From Halobacteriovorax sp. GB3 (lineage in GTDB: Bacteria; Bdellovibrionota; Bacteriovoracia; Bacteriovoracales; Bacteriovoracaceae): 64,000 nucleotides of DNA. The notes beneath the pieces were generated by a model that saw only the letters and a program-made list of their open reading frames with translations, was not told the DNA's origin and made no database searches. The translations under genes were made by a program, and so were the position numbers. Location: assembly GCF_028649655.1 (NCBI RefSeq), contig NZ_JAQSLN010000004.1:186001-250000 (forward strand), written 5' to 3'. Position 1 is the stretch's first letter, and each line of letters begins with the position of its first letter. Positions 1 to 7,773 of the stretch are shown piece by piece.

Positions 1-34
1 GATGTGGGCCGAGTAAAAGAGATCTTAGATTAAC

Positions 35-436
35 ATGAGTATTCGAATCCCAAATGAGGAATTTCAATTATCATTCTCCCGCTCTTCAGGAGCAGGAGGA
101 CAAAATGTTAATAAGGTTAATACAAAGGTAACTCTAACTTGGGATTACAAAAATTCAAAATCTCTTTCTGCAGCTGTAAAGAAGCGATTTGAAAATGAAT
201 ATTCTCGCTATATTACGGCAGAAAAGCTCGTTAAAATTGTCAGTCAAAAACATCGTAGCCAGCAAATGAATATTGATGATGCCATTTCAAAACTTCATGT
301 GATGCTTGCAAATGTTGAAAGGCCACCAAAAAGAAGAGTTGCGACCAAACCAACTAAGGGCTCTATTAAAAGAAGGCTTACTGGTAAGAAAAACAAATCA
401 GAGATTAAGAAAAATCGTCAAAAAGTAAAATACTAA
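35..436 (+). CDS. arfB: Alternative ribosome-rescue factor ArfB (YaeJ-type, GGQ hydrolase)
   Basis: This is a codon-independent peptidyl-tRNA hydrolase that releases nascent chains from stalled ribosomes. The class I release-factor core is visible: a GGQ motif at residues 21-23 inside SSGAGGQNVNK, followed by a hydrophobic beta strand. The C-terminal third is a lysine/arginine-rich tail (about residues 95-133), which in ArfB inserts into the empty mRNA channel. The length of 133 residues matches ArfB (about 140) and is far too short for RF1 or RF2, which also have codon-recognition domains. It starts near the window edge, so any upstream operon partner is unseen. PrfH-like proteins are the main alternative, but they are longer. 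Confidence 0.9.
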   Translation: MSIRIPNEEFQLSFSRSSGAGGQNVNKVNTKVTLTWDYKNSKSLSAAVKKRFENEYSRYITAEKLVKIVSQKHRSQQMNIDDAISKLHVMLANVERPPKRRVATKPTKGSIKRRLTGKKNKSEIKKNRQKVKY

Positions 437-538
437 ACCTTATATCAAACACTTATCATTCGTTTTCGATTCTCCCCTTTACACTCCACATAATTCTTTA
501 TAGATCACTCGTACTAACCTTTTCACCAAGGACACATG

Positions 539-847
539 ATGATGAAAATTAAAGTTCTATTAGCAACGCTTTTTCTAAGTGTTTCTACGTACGCAGTTAA
601 TCTAAGAGCAAATTGTTGGGTAAATGGTGGCGTTAATGCTGTTTGTGAAGCATGTAACTTCTCTTATCACAGACCTATCTTTTGTAGCATGCAAGTAAGA
701 GGTGTTAGTTCACGAGGATTCTGGTTTAATGGTATGCAAAGTGGTGTCGTTTACCCTGGTCAGTGTATTAACGGTTATGTTTATGCAAATAACCCATATA
801 TTGATCCACTCGTACACGCGACTGCAAATACTCAGTGCCAATTCTAA
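539..847 (+). CDS. Small secreted cysteine-rich protein, unknown function
   Basis: The protein has about 102 residues and an N-terminal Sec signal peptide (basic MK, hydrophobic core, likely cleavage after TYA). The mature part has several cysteines (NCW, VCEAC, FCS, QCI, QCQF), consistent with a disulfide-stabilised periplasmic or secreted protein. Three ATG codons lie in a row; AAGGA upstream is best spaced for the second, chosen here. It is monocistronic and followed at once by a strong bidirectional terminator. I recognise no family. Confidence 0.75.
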   Translation: MMKIKVLLATLFLSVSTYAVNLRANCWVNGGVNAVCEACNFSYHRPIFCSMQVRGVSSRGFWFNGMQSGVVYPGQCINGYVYANNPYIDPLVHATANTQCQF

Positions 848-853
848 AATAAC

Positions 854-881
854 AAAGGGAGCATTTGCTCCCTTTTTTTTT
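854..881. terminator. Bidirectional intrinsic terminator
   Basis: AGGGAGCA and TGCTCCCT form an inverted repeat with a two-base loop, followed by a run of nine T. It lies between the small secreted protein and the convergent acetyltransferase gene and can serve both. Confidence 0.85.
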
Positions 882-882
882 G

Positions 883-1815
883 TTAATCTAGATTATAAAA
901 ACATTCATAACGAATAGGCTTTCTTCCATTAGAAAGTGCTGTTTTAAAAGAGGGTTGATTTGAATAATCGATCGTTCCCCAAATATATTCATGTCCTTTA
1001 CAAGTTATGGAGATGAATTTTCTTTGGATTGCTTTTGCAAGTCCCTTTCCCTTCCACTTTTGATCAATGAAGATTTCATTGAAATACATTCCGTCATGAC
1101 CAAGAAAAGAACTTCTAAGTCCGGCGATAAGTCCCATTAATTCACCTTGATAAAAGGCTTGATACAAAAGCCCTTCATCTTTTGATTCACTCATCGTTTC
1201 TATAGAGTTCAAGGGGACTTTCTTTTCAAGATGAGGATTTAAGCGATGAAAAGAACGATAGCCTAGTTTAAACCATTCATAATAAGAATCATCTTCTATC
1301 TTCTTAAACTGAATTTCATTTTCACTCGACCACGGCCTTAAGTTTAAGCAATCAATCGACTTGGCGACAAGAAATGTCGATCCGAATAAATCACAATCAC
1401 TTTCAACACTCGAATAGAGTGATATTTTCTGAGGTTTAAAAACTTCTAACTCAAATTTTATCGAGTCATAAAGGCGCTTCACTTCGCTTTTATCTTTAGG
1501 TTGAAAATTCAATCTCATTTGAACAAAAGGTAGATTTTTATCTCCTCCAAAATGGCGAATACCATAAAGCATTAACCGCTTTTCATCGATTTCTTTAAAA
1601 GATTCACGATAGGATTCAGGAGTTGTTCCCTCTACTTTAAAATGTTCAAAACGGGCCTTCATTACAGAAGGATCATTAAGTTCATCCCATTCACTTTGAA
1701 TATCTTTTTCAATTTCTCTTAGTGCCTCTTCTTTACATACAGAGAGTTCGCTTAAGTCATAAGATCGTAACTCTGTCTTTGCAAAAGATTGCACATCAGT
1801 TTTTTTCAATGTCAT
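883..1815 (-). CDS. GNAT-family acetyltransferase with a long N-terminal extension
   Basis: The C-terminal third carries a GNAT acetyl-CoA-binding signature: a strand with NEIFIDQKW followed by KGKGLAKAIQRKF, matching the R/K-x-x-G-x-G/A loop and helix, then a conserved SFKTALSNG segment near the end. The first 200 residues are charged and lack clear motifs; they may be a second, degenerate GNAT-like half, since tandem-GNAT proteins have about this length (310 residues). The acetylated substrate cannot be inferred. A purine-rich AAAGGGAAAAAATAA precedes the ATG. The protein is cytoplasmic. Confidence 0.75.
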   Translation of the reverse strand: MTLKKTDVQSFAKTELRSYDLSELSVCKEEALREIEKDIQSEWDELNDPSVMKARFEHFKVEGTTPESYRESFKEIDEKRLMLYGIRHFGGDKNLPFVQMRLNFQPKDKSEVKRLYDSIKFELEVFKPQKISLYSSVESDCDLFGSTFLVAKSIDCLNLRPWSSENEIQFKKIEDDSYYEWFKLGYRSFHRLNPHLEKKVPLNSIETMSESKDEGLLYQAFYQGELMGLIAGLRSSFLGHDGMYFNEIFIDQKWKGKGLAKAIQRKFISITCKGHEYIWGTIDYSNQPSFKTALSNGRKPIRYECFYNLD

Positions 1816-1865
1816 TTATTTTTTCCCTTTGAAAATTAAAATAATAAAAGGGCAAGAGTCTGTAT

Positions 1866-1922
1866 TTACTTTAGCAGACCTAAGAGTGCCCAACATGCTG
1901 TCATATTAACTTTTTTCATCAT
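1866..1922 (-). CDS. Possible 18-residue microprotein with a strong Shine-Dalgarno
   Basis: The minus strand shows AAGGAGG placed four bases before ATGATGAAAAAAG, followed by 18 codons that encode a basic start and a hydrophobic core (CWALLGLL) and end in TAA. It looks like a bare signal peptide or a small membrane peptide. The near-consensus ribosome site is the main evidence. It could also be the remnant leader of a deleted secreted-protein gene. Confidence 0.4.
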   Translation of the reverse strand: MMKKVNMTACWALLGLLK

Positions 1923-2056
1923 GGCCTCCTTGGTTTTAAGATGAGATTTAATTGTAGCACAACCTATTATCTATCCCTATTCATGTCAATTACTTCTTTC
2001 GAGTCCATGAAAAGGAAAACCTAGTTTTTCTTCCTTTTTTTTTGTATAGTCCGGCA

Positions 2057-3058
2057 ATGAAATCTCAATTATATAATGAAGCAAAACTTTTCCTAGATAA
2101 GCTCTTAACTGAAGTAGAGACAAAGAATATCGATCTTAAAAATTACGAGATAGATCACATCTGCTTTCGCGTAAATAGCCTTGATAACTACGAAAAATAT
2201 AAGGGAATATTTCAAGATTTCGGAAAGCTTCTCACTGAAGCTGATGTCAATGGTCGTCCCATAGCAACATATAAACTCTATGAGCCTATTATTCATTCAA
2301 AATATCTCATTGATTTAATTGAACTTCCTGCACCAAAACCAGGAAAAGCGACAGAAGAAGGTTTTGAGCATATTGAGATTGTTACTGATCAAACATTTCA
2401 TGACTTAGCCGAAGATCTTAAGGACTTCAAGTTAAAAACCTCTGGTTTAAAGAAGGATTTCAATCAAGAGCTCGCACTAGAATTAGATTGTGGTGTGATC
2501 AAGTTTCATCACAAATCCCTTGAGCAGGTTATACAGATAGAAGAAGATAAAAGAATCATGGACTTTATTGAAACTTCAAAAGTCTATGCTGTTCTTAAAG
2601 ATTATGAACCATGTATTTCAGGAACTCTTCCTCTTGATATCGCTCACAGAGATTCTGATCTCGACATACTCTTTCAAACAGAAAACCTCGATCAGTTTAT
2701 CAGTGATGCCAAGAAGGTTTTTGGAAATCATAAAGACTTCTCTTGTAGAAAATCATCTCATCAAGGTTTTGATACAGCAGTCATTAATTTTACATTCAAA
2801 GAATTGCCTGTAGAACTTTTTGCTCAAAATCGTTGTGTCTATCAGCAACAAGCGAACCAACATTTTCTCATTGAAGGGCGAATGCTTAAGATCTTTGGCG
2901 AAGAGTTTAAAAAGAAAGTTAGAAAATTGAAGGCGGATGGAATTAAAACAGAGCCTGCATTTGGAGAAGTCTTTCAATTAGAAGATCCATATAGAGAATT
3001 AATTGAAATTAATAAGTTATCGGATCTCGAGATTTCGAAGCTAAAAACATATTATTGA
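2057..3058 (+). CDS. YecM-like (VOC superfamily) domain fused to a DUF4269 nucleotidyltransferase-like domain
   Basis: This is a two-domain cytoplasmic protein. Residues 1 to about 170 match YecM: the IDHICFRV start, the PKPGKATEEGFEHIEIV segment and the pattern of histidines typical of the vicinal-oxygen-chelate fold. Residues of about 175-333 match DUF4269: a short helix leading to SGTLPLDIAHRDSDLDILF, where the DSDLDI signature resembles the metal-binding aspartates of nucleotidyltransferases, and a C-terminal DPYRELI helix. In other bacteria I know these as separate proteins. The chosen ATG begins the YecM homology; an upstream in-frame start would overlap the T-rich leader. Substrate and reaction are unknown for both families. 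Confidence 0.75.
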   Translation: MKSQLYNEAKLFLDKLLTEVETKNIDLKNYEIDHICFRVNSLDNYEKYKGIFQDFGKLLTEADVNGRPIATYKLYEPIIHSKYLIDLIELPAPKPGKATEEGFEHIEIVTDQTFHDLAEDLKDFKLKTSGLKKDFNQELALELDCGVIKFHHKSLEQVIQIEEDKRIMDFIETSKVYAVLKDYEPCISGTLPLDIAHRDSDLDILFQTENLDQFISDAKKVFGNHKDFSCRKSSHQGFDTAVINFTFKELPVELFAQNRCVYQQQANQHFLIEGRMLKIFGEEFKKKVRKLKADGIKTEPAFGEVFQLEDPYRELIEINKLSDLEISKLKTYY

Positions 3059-3111
3059 AGTGATCTTTTTTCGACAAATCTTGCACAGAGATGATTCTCG
3101 TCATTATTTAA

Positions 3112-3125
3112 TTGATCTAGATCAA
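3112..3125. promoter_or_regulatory. Perfect FNR/CRP-type box upstream of a cytochrome c gene
   Basis: TTGAT-CTAG-ATCAA is an exact match to the classic FNR consensus TTGAT-N4-ATCAA. A good -10 element (TATACT) lies 29 bp downstream, which would put the box centre near -47, close to the class II activator position. The next gene on this strand is the cytochrome c about 120 bp away. The regulator itself is not in the window. Confidence 0.6.
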
Positions 3126-3248
3126 GTTTTGTAATTATTTTATCCAAAATTTATATACTAGATGCACTAAAATGCTGCATCTTTGTTTACTAATGGCCCC
3201 TTTCAGCCGAAAGGTGTATTATACGGAAAAGTGAAAAAGGAGAAGAAT

Positions 3249-3611
3249 ATGAAGTATTTAGTTATGATGTTAACTGTTGCTTTTTCTATGAATCTAGCAA
3301 ATGCTCAAGATGTAGCAAACGGTAAAGCAGTTTTCAAAAAAGTTAATTGTACTCTATGCCACAAAGCAGACGGTATGGGTAAAGGTGTTCCAGGTAAACT
3401 TGCTATGCTTAAAGGACCAAGAATTGCTGGTCTTGATGCAAAATACATTGAAGAGCAACTACTTGCTGTTCAATCTAAAAAGAGAAAGAATAAGAATACA
3501 TCTATGATGTACTCAAAAATTAGATCACTTAAGCCACAAGAAATCAAAGATGTTGCAGCTTATGTATCTTCTCTTTCAAAAGATAAAGTTAAAGGTATGT
3601 TAGAAAAATAA
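3249..3611 (+). CDS. Secreted monohaem cytochrome c (class I)
   Basis: This is a periplasmic electron carrier. It has a Sec signal peptide (cleavage near NANAQ), one haem-binding motif CTLCH at residues 34-38 and a methionine-containing segment (NTSMMYSKI) that can supply the axial Met, followed by the C-terminal helix typical of small cytochromes c (IKDVAAYVSSL). It has 120 residues. The start is fixed by the preceding AAGGAGAAGAAT; an in-frame upstream extension would place 22 charged residues before the signal peptide and is rejected. The FNR-type box upstream suggests induction at low oxygen. It is related in layout to the second cytochrome c of this window (17.5-18 kb). Confidence 0.9.
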   Translation: MKYLVMMLTVAFSMNLANAQDVANGKAVFKKVNCTLCHKADGMGKGVPGKLAMLKGPRIAGLDAKYIEEQLLAVQSKKRKNKNTSMMYSKIRSLKPQEIKDVAAYVSSLSKDKVKGMLEK

Positions 3612-3621
3612 GATACTTTAG

Positions 3622-3649
3622 AAGGAGCACTTAGTGCTCCTTTTTTTTT
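3622..3649. terminator. Bidirectional terminator after cytochrome c
   Basis: AAGGAGCACT and AGTGCTCCTT form a perfect inverted repeat followed by nine T. The 3' end of the convergent DoxX gene overlaps it. Confidence 0.85.
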
Positions 3650-4050
3650 GCCTTAAAATCAACTGTTAAAAGCAAAGAAGCAAAACAAGCGGTAAAAACA
3701 CCATAATCAAAAGCGCCTTTTATTCCATCTGTTAAGCTCATCGCCAAAGCAAAACTCGATAAAAGAAAGAAACTACAATATGCCGTTTCTTTTAATCGAA
3801 TTGAAAAAATAAGTAGTATCGCGAGAATAATTTCTAGCCCAGTGGCAATATAACCTAAAGTTGGAACTAACCCAGCAGGGGCCCAGCCATTTAAATGGGC
3901 AGTGTAATTTAGAAAGTTTTCAAAATTTCCCCAAACCACTCCTGATGAACCAGGTTCACCCCAAATCCCAAATCGGTCGGCGACGGCCGACAAATAGCTA
4001 AATGAAAGCGCTAAACGAAGTCCTAGTTCTTTGACATTGTCTTTAATCAT
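3631..4050 (-). CDS. DoxX-family membrane protein (paralog 1)
   Basis: This is a small inner-membrane protein of 139 residues with about four hydrophobic segments. The pattern VADRFG-(x)-GVVWGNF-(x)-YTA-(x)-LGYIAT-(x)-EI-(x)-IRLKE is shared almost position by position with the DoxX-like protein at 46.5 kb, so the two are paralogs. DoxX proteins are linked to redox and thiol stress in several bacteria, but the reaction is not settled. The gene overlaps the preceding AhpD-like gene by ATGA, indicating translational coupling. A divergent AraC regulator probably controls both. Confidence 0.8.
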   Translation of the reverse strand: MIKDNVKELGLRLALSFSYLSAVADRFGIWGEPGSSGVVWGNFENFLNYTAHLNGWAPAGLVPTLGYIATGLEIILAILLIFSIRLKETAYCSFFLLSSFALAMSLTDGIKGAFDYGVFTACFASLLLTVDFKAKKKEH

Positions 4051-4514
4051 TCAAAATCCCCAACGTTATAGGAGCCGACCACTGGCTTAAAAGCAAATGC
4101 TATTCGATTCCAAGTATTCATTAAAGTTATCACAAAAGTTAAATCAACAATTTCTTTATCATTTAAAAAAGTTTTTAGCTCCATGTAGGCTTTATCTTCT
4201 CTTTCACCCTTTATTAATTTTGTGACAACTTCACACCACTCTAAAACAGACTTTTCTTTATCTGTGAAACAGTTCGCTTCCTTCCAGTGGGCCAAAAGAT
4301 AAAGTCTATTCTCACTTTCCTCATTGGCCCTTGTATCTTTAGTGTGCATATCAACACAATAACCACAATCATTGATCTGAGAAGTTCTTATCTTTACTAG
4401 TTCGGCTAATTTATAATCGAAGCTACCATTAGAAATTAAGGACTTTACATACTTTTCCATGGCCATAATATGAACCATGGCCTCAGGGGCTTCTTTAAAA
4501 TAATTTAAACGCAT
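4047..4514 (-). CDS. AhpD-like carboxymuconolactone decarboxylase family protein
   Basis: The CMD/AhpD core is visible: KLAELVKIRTSQINDCGYCVDMHTKDTR, with the redox CxxC (CGYC) and the conserved histidine three residues after the second cysteine. It has 155 residues. AhpD-type proteins act as alkylhydroperoxidase or peroxidase partners; this subgroup is usually annotated only to family. It is the first gene of a two-gene operon with DoxX and starts about 80 bp from the divergent AraC gene. A short purine-rich AAAAGGAG precedes the ATG. The AraC-AhpD-DoxX trio suggests a response to peroxides or electrophiles (inference). Confidence 0.88.
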   Translation of the reverse strand: MRLNYFKEAPEAMVHIMAMEKYVKSLISNGSFDYKLAELVKIRTSQINDCGYCVDMHTKDTRANEESENRLYLLAHWKEANCFTDKEKSVLEWCEVVTKLIKGEREDKAYMELKTFLNDKEIVDLTFVITLMNTWNRIAFAFKPVVGSYNVGDFE

Positions 4515-4592
4515 AATTACTCCTTTTCGTTTATATTATTATTGGCCTAGGGCCAAGAATAAATATTGTATAAAAGCGACGGCCAAACACTG

Positions 4593-5390
4593 ATGGACTT
4601 AGATAAGATAAATTTCAATATGTTAGAGGTTTCCGAGGAGCTAAAACAGCTTGTTCAGTCAATCTGGATCGTACAAACAGACTATGAACTCGAAGGGCCT
4701 TTAGAATTTAAAGTATTAACAGATTGTGCAAGTGGTTTGATCTTCAACCTTGGTGATAAAATCGAATATCAAATTGATCAAAAACGAGAAGAACATTCTC
4801 AAGAAATCGTCTTCTCAGGACCTTCAAAGAAGTTGTTACGTTTCATTTTTCATGGAAAGGTCAAGGCCATTGGCATTCGTTTTTTTCCTTCGACAGGATA
4901 CTTCTTTCTTAAAAATGATATGAAAAACTATAGAGATCTCATTTCAAAAGTTGATGATGACTTCATTAATGGACTTTCTCTTTTATATAAAGAATTACAA
5001 GAAAGTACTGATATCTCAAAATCAGTGAATCATTTTCTCAAAGAAAGAATTCGTTCGGATAAAAAATATTCAGTCTTACTCAATAATATTTTAAAAGATA
5101 TTAATAATAATCATCTTATCGACTTAAATGAGCTAGCCTCTAAAAATCAGACCTCTCTAAGACAGATACAGAGATTATTTAATACCTATATTGGTGTAAC
5201 ACCACTTGATTTCTTAAAGCTCAAAAAAATTAATAAATTTAAAGACAGTGTGATTAACAAAGAAATTATCAATATTGTCGATGAGACAAATGATCTTGGT
5301 TATTATGATCAATCTCATTTTACGCGTGATTTTAAAATATTTATGGAAGAGACTCCAAAAAAATATATCAAAATTAAGAAAAAACGATAA
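4593..5390 (+). CDS. AraC-family transcriptional regulator
   Basis: The C-terminal hundred residues form the paired helix-turn-helix of AraC/XylS: LNELASKNQTSLRQIQRLF, then GVTPLDFLK, and the terminal signature GYYDQSHFTRDFKIFMEETPKKY. The N-terminal 150 residues resemble the DUF6597-like sensor half found in many AraC proteins (GLIFNLGD, FSGPSKK, IGIRFFPSTGYFF). It has 265 residues from the chosen ATG; an upstream TTG is possible. It is divergent from the AhpD-DoxX operon, which is the obvious target. The effector is unknown. Confidence 0.88.
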   Translation: MDLDKINFNMLEVSEELKQLVQSIWIVQTDYELEGPLEFKVLTDCASGLIFNLGDKIEYQIDQKREEHSQEIVFSGPSKKLLRFIFHGKVKAIGIRFFPSTGYFFLKNDMKNYRDLISKVDDDFINGLSLLYKELQESTDISKSVNHFLKERIRSDKKYSVLLNNILKDINNNHLIDLNELASKNQTSLRQIQRLFNTYIGVTPLDFLKLKKINKFKDSVINKEIINIVDETNDLGYYDQSHFTRDFKIFMEETPKKYIKIKKKR

Positions 5391-5395
5391 TCTTT

Positions 5396-6169
5396 TTATT
5401 TAATATATTTTTGGTATATCTCTAAAAAGATTTTAGACTTATGAACTTTTTGTATTTCCGTTTGATATATTTTTTTAATCTCATCTTTATTATTAATCTT
5501 CGATGAGACACCAAAATAAGCACCAAGTTTATTTCTTAGATAGCCGGCAACTCTAAAATTATCTTCAACGTATTTCTTCCCAAGCAAGTAATAGACATAC
5601 TCTTCATTTATTGCAAAAAGGTCGACTCTCTTTTTTTCCATCAATTGGTAGAGTCTTTTAACAGGATCACTTCCAGAAACAACAAACGTCTTATTCTTCT
5701 CGTCATTTAAATATTTTTGTAACGATGGAGAAGTATCATTATAAACAAAGCCAAGAACATTACCTAAAACTCTATTACCAATAGAGTGAACACCACGATA
5801 CTTAAAGTTATCTTCTTTTCTTGTCCACATGGCCACTTTCATTCTGGCAATGGCAGGTTCAATAAGATCCAATTTAGAAGGTCTTTTATTATTAAGAGAA
5901 CAGATTGTATCAATCTCTCCCTCTTCCACAGACTTAATGGCGCGAGCTAGATTCATCCACTTTAGTTCAATTTCGTGACCTTGATTAGCAAACATCTTTT
6001 TTAACAGATCAACAATCATCCCCTCGTTCTTATCATCATATTTTGGATCAATAAGAAAGGGAGGATAGTGAAAGCACGCCATTGTGATTTTCTTTTTCTT
6101 CACGTTCTCTTTTGCAAGAGTTGAAAAGGAGAAGGCAGATATAAATAGAGAGATAAAGATCAGTTTCAA
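5396..6169 (-). CDS. Periplasmic solute-binding protein, family 3 type
   Basis: The protein has a signal peptide (to about residue 19) and an SBP_bac_3-like fold: KITMACFHYPPFLIDP, then EGMIVDLLKKMFANQG, DTICS, and the final VDLFAINEEYVYYLL and KIYQTEIQKVHKSKIFLEIYQKYI segments. It has 257 residues. The start is a TTG overlapping the TGA of the upstream gene, which implies coupling. There is no permease or ATPase nearby, so it may be an orphan binding or sensing protein, as is common in Bdellovibrionota. The ligand may be an amino acid, but this is not determinable. Confidence 0.8.
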   Translation of the reverse strand: MKLIFISLFISAFSFSTLAKENVKKKKITMACFHYPPFLIDPKYDDKNEGMIVDLLKKMFANQGHEIELKWMNLARAIKSVEEGEIDTICSLNNKRPSKLDLIEPAIARMKVAMWTRKEDNFKYRGVHSIGNRVLGNVLGFVYNDTSPSLQKYLNDEKNKTFVVSGSDPVKRLYQLMEKKRVDLFAINEEYVYYLLGKKYVEDNFRVAGYLRNKLGAYFGVSSKINNKDEIKKIYQTEIQKVHKSKIFLEIYQKYIK

Positions 6170-6777
6170 ACTTTAGCCCTTATCTTATCTAACTTTTTTT
6201 TATCAGCGAGTTCACTATTTACTAGGAACTGCCTGCGATCAAAATCATAGAGACTTGAAGGAATGTATTTTGATTTCATATAAGATGTGAAAAACTGCCT
6301 TATATATCTCAACATGAACTTTAAAGGAACTCGATCATATATTTCATCTTTCGATGTTCCCTTTTTAAAACGCCCTTGAATTCTCATTCGAACAGGACCT
6401 AAGATTTCATCACGATTTTTATCTTTTATAAAAGTATGAGGTATTCCAGTAAAGGGAACCTTAGGATTTCTAACGGTATTGGCGATTGGAGATTTACAAT
6501 TCTTACAATACCAACGAAGAAGGCCCTTTGGAGAGAGAGTGAGACAAGAAATGTTCTCTTGACCTTTTGTTAATTTAAATTGAGAAGGCGTTAATTGATA
6601 AATATCTGTTCCGCCATTTTTATCCAAAATTTTTGTAGGGTTCCCAAGATAATGAGCATAAACCTGACAGTCATCACAGTAACAGATCACTCTATTGTCG
6701 GTTTTATCACTCAGATTGATGGCCTTGCCTTCAACTGATCCGCATTCGCACTGGAGTGAAATCTCCTGCATGGCCAT
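6166..6777 (-). CDS. GFA-like zinc protein of the DUF6151 type
   Basis: The protein has paired cysteines in the order CECGS, CYCDDC and WYCKNCKSP, matching the zinc-binding layout of the Gfa/CENP-V fold (glutathione-dependent formaldehyde-activating enzyme relatives). The C-terminal half (RVPLKFMLRYIRQFF) fits the DUF6151 subgroup. It has 203 residues. The ATG with upstream GAGAGGAAGAC is the best start. It is followed by the solute-binding protein with a four-base overlap, although no functional link is evident. The enzymatic role is unproven for this family. Confidence 0.7.
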   Translation of the reverse strand: MAMQEISLQCECGSVEGKAINLSDKTDNRVICYCDDCQVYAHYLGNPTKILDKNGGTDIYQLTPSQFKLTKGQENISCLTLSPKGLLRWYCKNCKSPIANTVRNPKVPFTGIPHTFIKDKNRDEILGPVRMRIQGRFKKGTSKDEIYDRVPLKFMLRYIRQFFTSYMKSKYIPSSLYDFDRRQFLVNSELADKKKLDKIRAKV

Positions 6778-6999
6778 GTCTTCCTCTCAAATTTCAAATT
6801 AACCGAATTTTATTTGATCAACGTCTTTTTGACAAGGATTAGATCATAAATCCTTCAATTTAGGGCCTCAAACCATAAGAAAATATTTACTTTTTTAAAG
6901 ATTTTCATATGAAAAATGGCCTTAAAAAGCGTATTTTTTTCATTAAGACACAACATAATTAAGTTTCTTGCTAGGTTGAATTTGAATTTTGGAGAATAA

Positions 7000-7773
7000 A
7001 TGAAAAGTATTTTATCTGTTACTATTTTCTTGATTACATTCAACGCAAATGCACTGAGATATGCAGATCCAATTCGACAAATTGATAATGTCATTATCGA
7101 TGATCGAGCCGTCGCCAAACTAGAAAAACTAATCAAAGAACAAAACCAATCGCGATCAGGTAGTGGTTTTGGGGTTGGAAATGGTGGATTTATAGAAATC
7201 TGTCTGGCCGATAAAAAAGTGACTCTCCTCGATTTTGCTGAAGCCCGCAACCGAGACCCAGATTACAAAATCATGAGAACGATCGACTCTCTAAGGCATT
7301 ATAGCTATACCGATATTATCTCCACTTTTATTAAGAGATTTGAACGTCGTGCACCTAAGTTTTCATTCTTTCTACTTGATAATATTCTCAAGTTTTATAG
7401 ACGAGGTGCCTTTATTAATAAGCCTATCGTAACAAATATCAAACCGGAAACACATCTTTCAAATACAGGATGCCTCTATCAACAAGCTGCAATCAATTTT
7501 AGAGACAAGCCATTTTGGGATTTTAATTTTCTTATCGATACTGGTTATTTTCACATGCTCGATTCTGTGAATAAAGCTGGCTTGATTGTCCATGAAGTTA
7601 TTTATGAAAGGGCCCTTGAAGTTTCAGGCCCAAGCGCTCTTAGAAATTTTATTTCTTTTCTCTTTGCTGAAAGTACTATGAGCGATCCTGCGCTTTCTGA
7701 CCAAATGATTTTAAAAAAGGCAGCTGATTTAGGGATTGCATTAGAAATGCATTTGGAACCATTTTATGAGTAA
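7000..7773 (+). CDS. Secreted VGNGG-motif protein, paired with a TIGR02147 regulator (pair 1)
   Basis: The protein has a Sec signal peptide (cleavage near NANA), then a G/S-rich stretch ending in GVGNGGFIEIC, a motif I associate with exported proteins of the Bdellovibrio group. Later, AGLIVHEVIYERALE places an HE pair on a hydrophobic helix followed by an arginine-bearing helix, a layout reminiscent of a metallopeptidase, although the full HExxH is absent. It has 257 residues. The stop overlaps the start of the TIGR02147 gene by eight bases. The second VGNGG protein at 37.6 kb has the same companion. The function is unknown. Confidence 0.8.
   Translation: MKSILSVTIFLITFNANALRYADPIRQIDNVIIDDRAVAKLEKLIKEQNQSRSGSGFGVGNGGFIEICLADKKVTLLDFAEARNRDPDYKIMRTIDSLRHYSYTDIISTFIKRFERRAPKFSFFLLDNILKFYRRGAFINKPIVTNIKPETHLSNTGCLYQQAAINFRDKPFWDFNFLIDTGYFHMLDSVNKAGLIVHEVIYERALEVSGPSALRNFISFLFAESTMSDPALSDQMILKKAADLGIALEMHLEPFYE

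Noticed and set aside
5396-6169. ABC amino-acid transporter operon
   Set aside because: No permease or ATPase gene is adjacent to either family 3 binding protein in this window.
6855-7250. 131-codon minus-strand frame
   Set aside because: It is antisense to the signal peptide and N-terminal part of the VGNGG protein and has no ribosome site.
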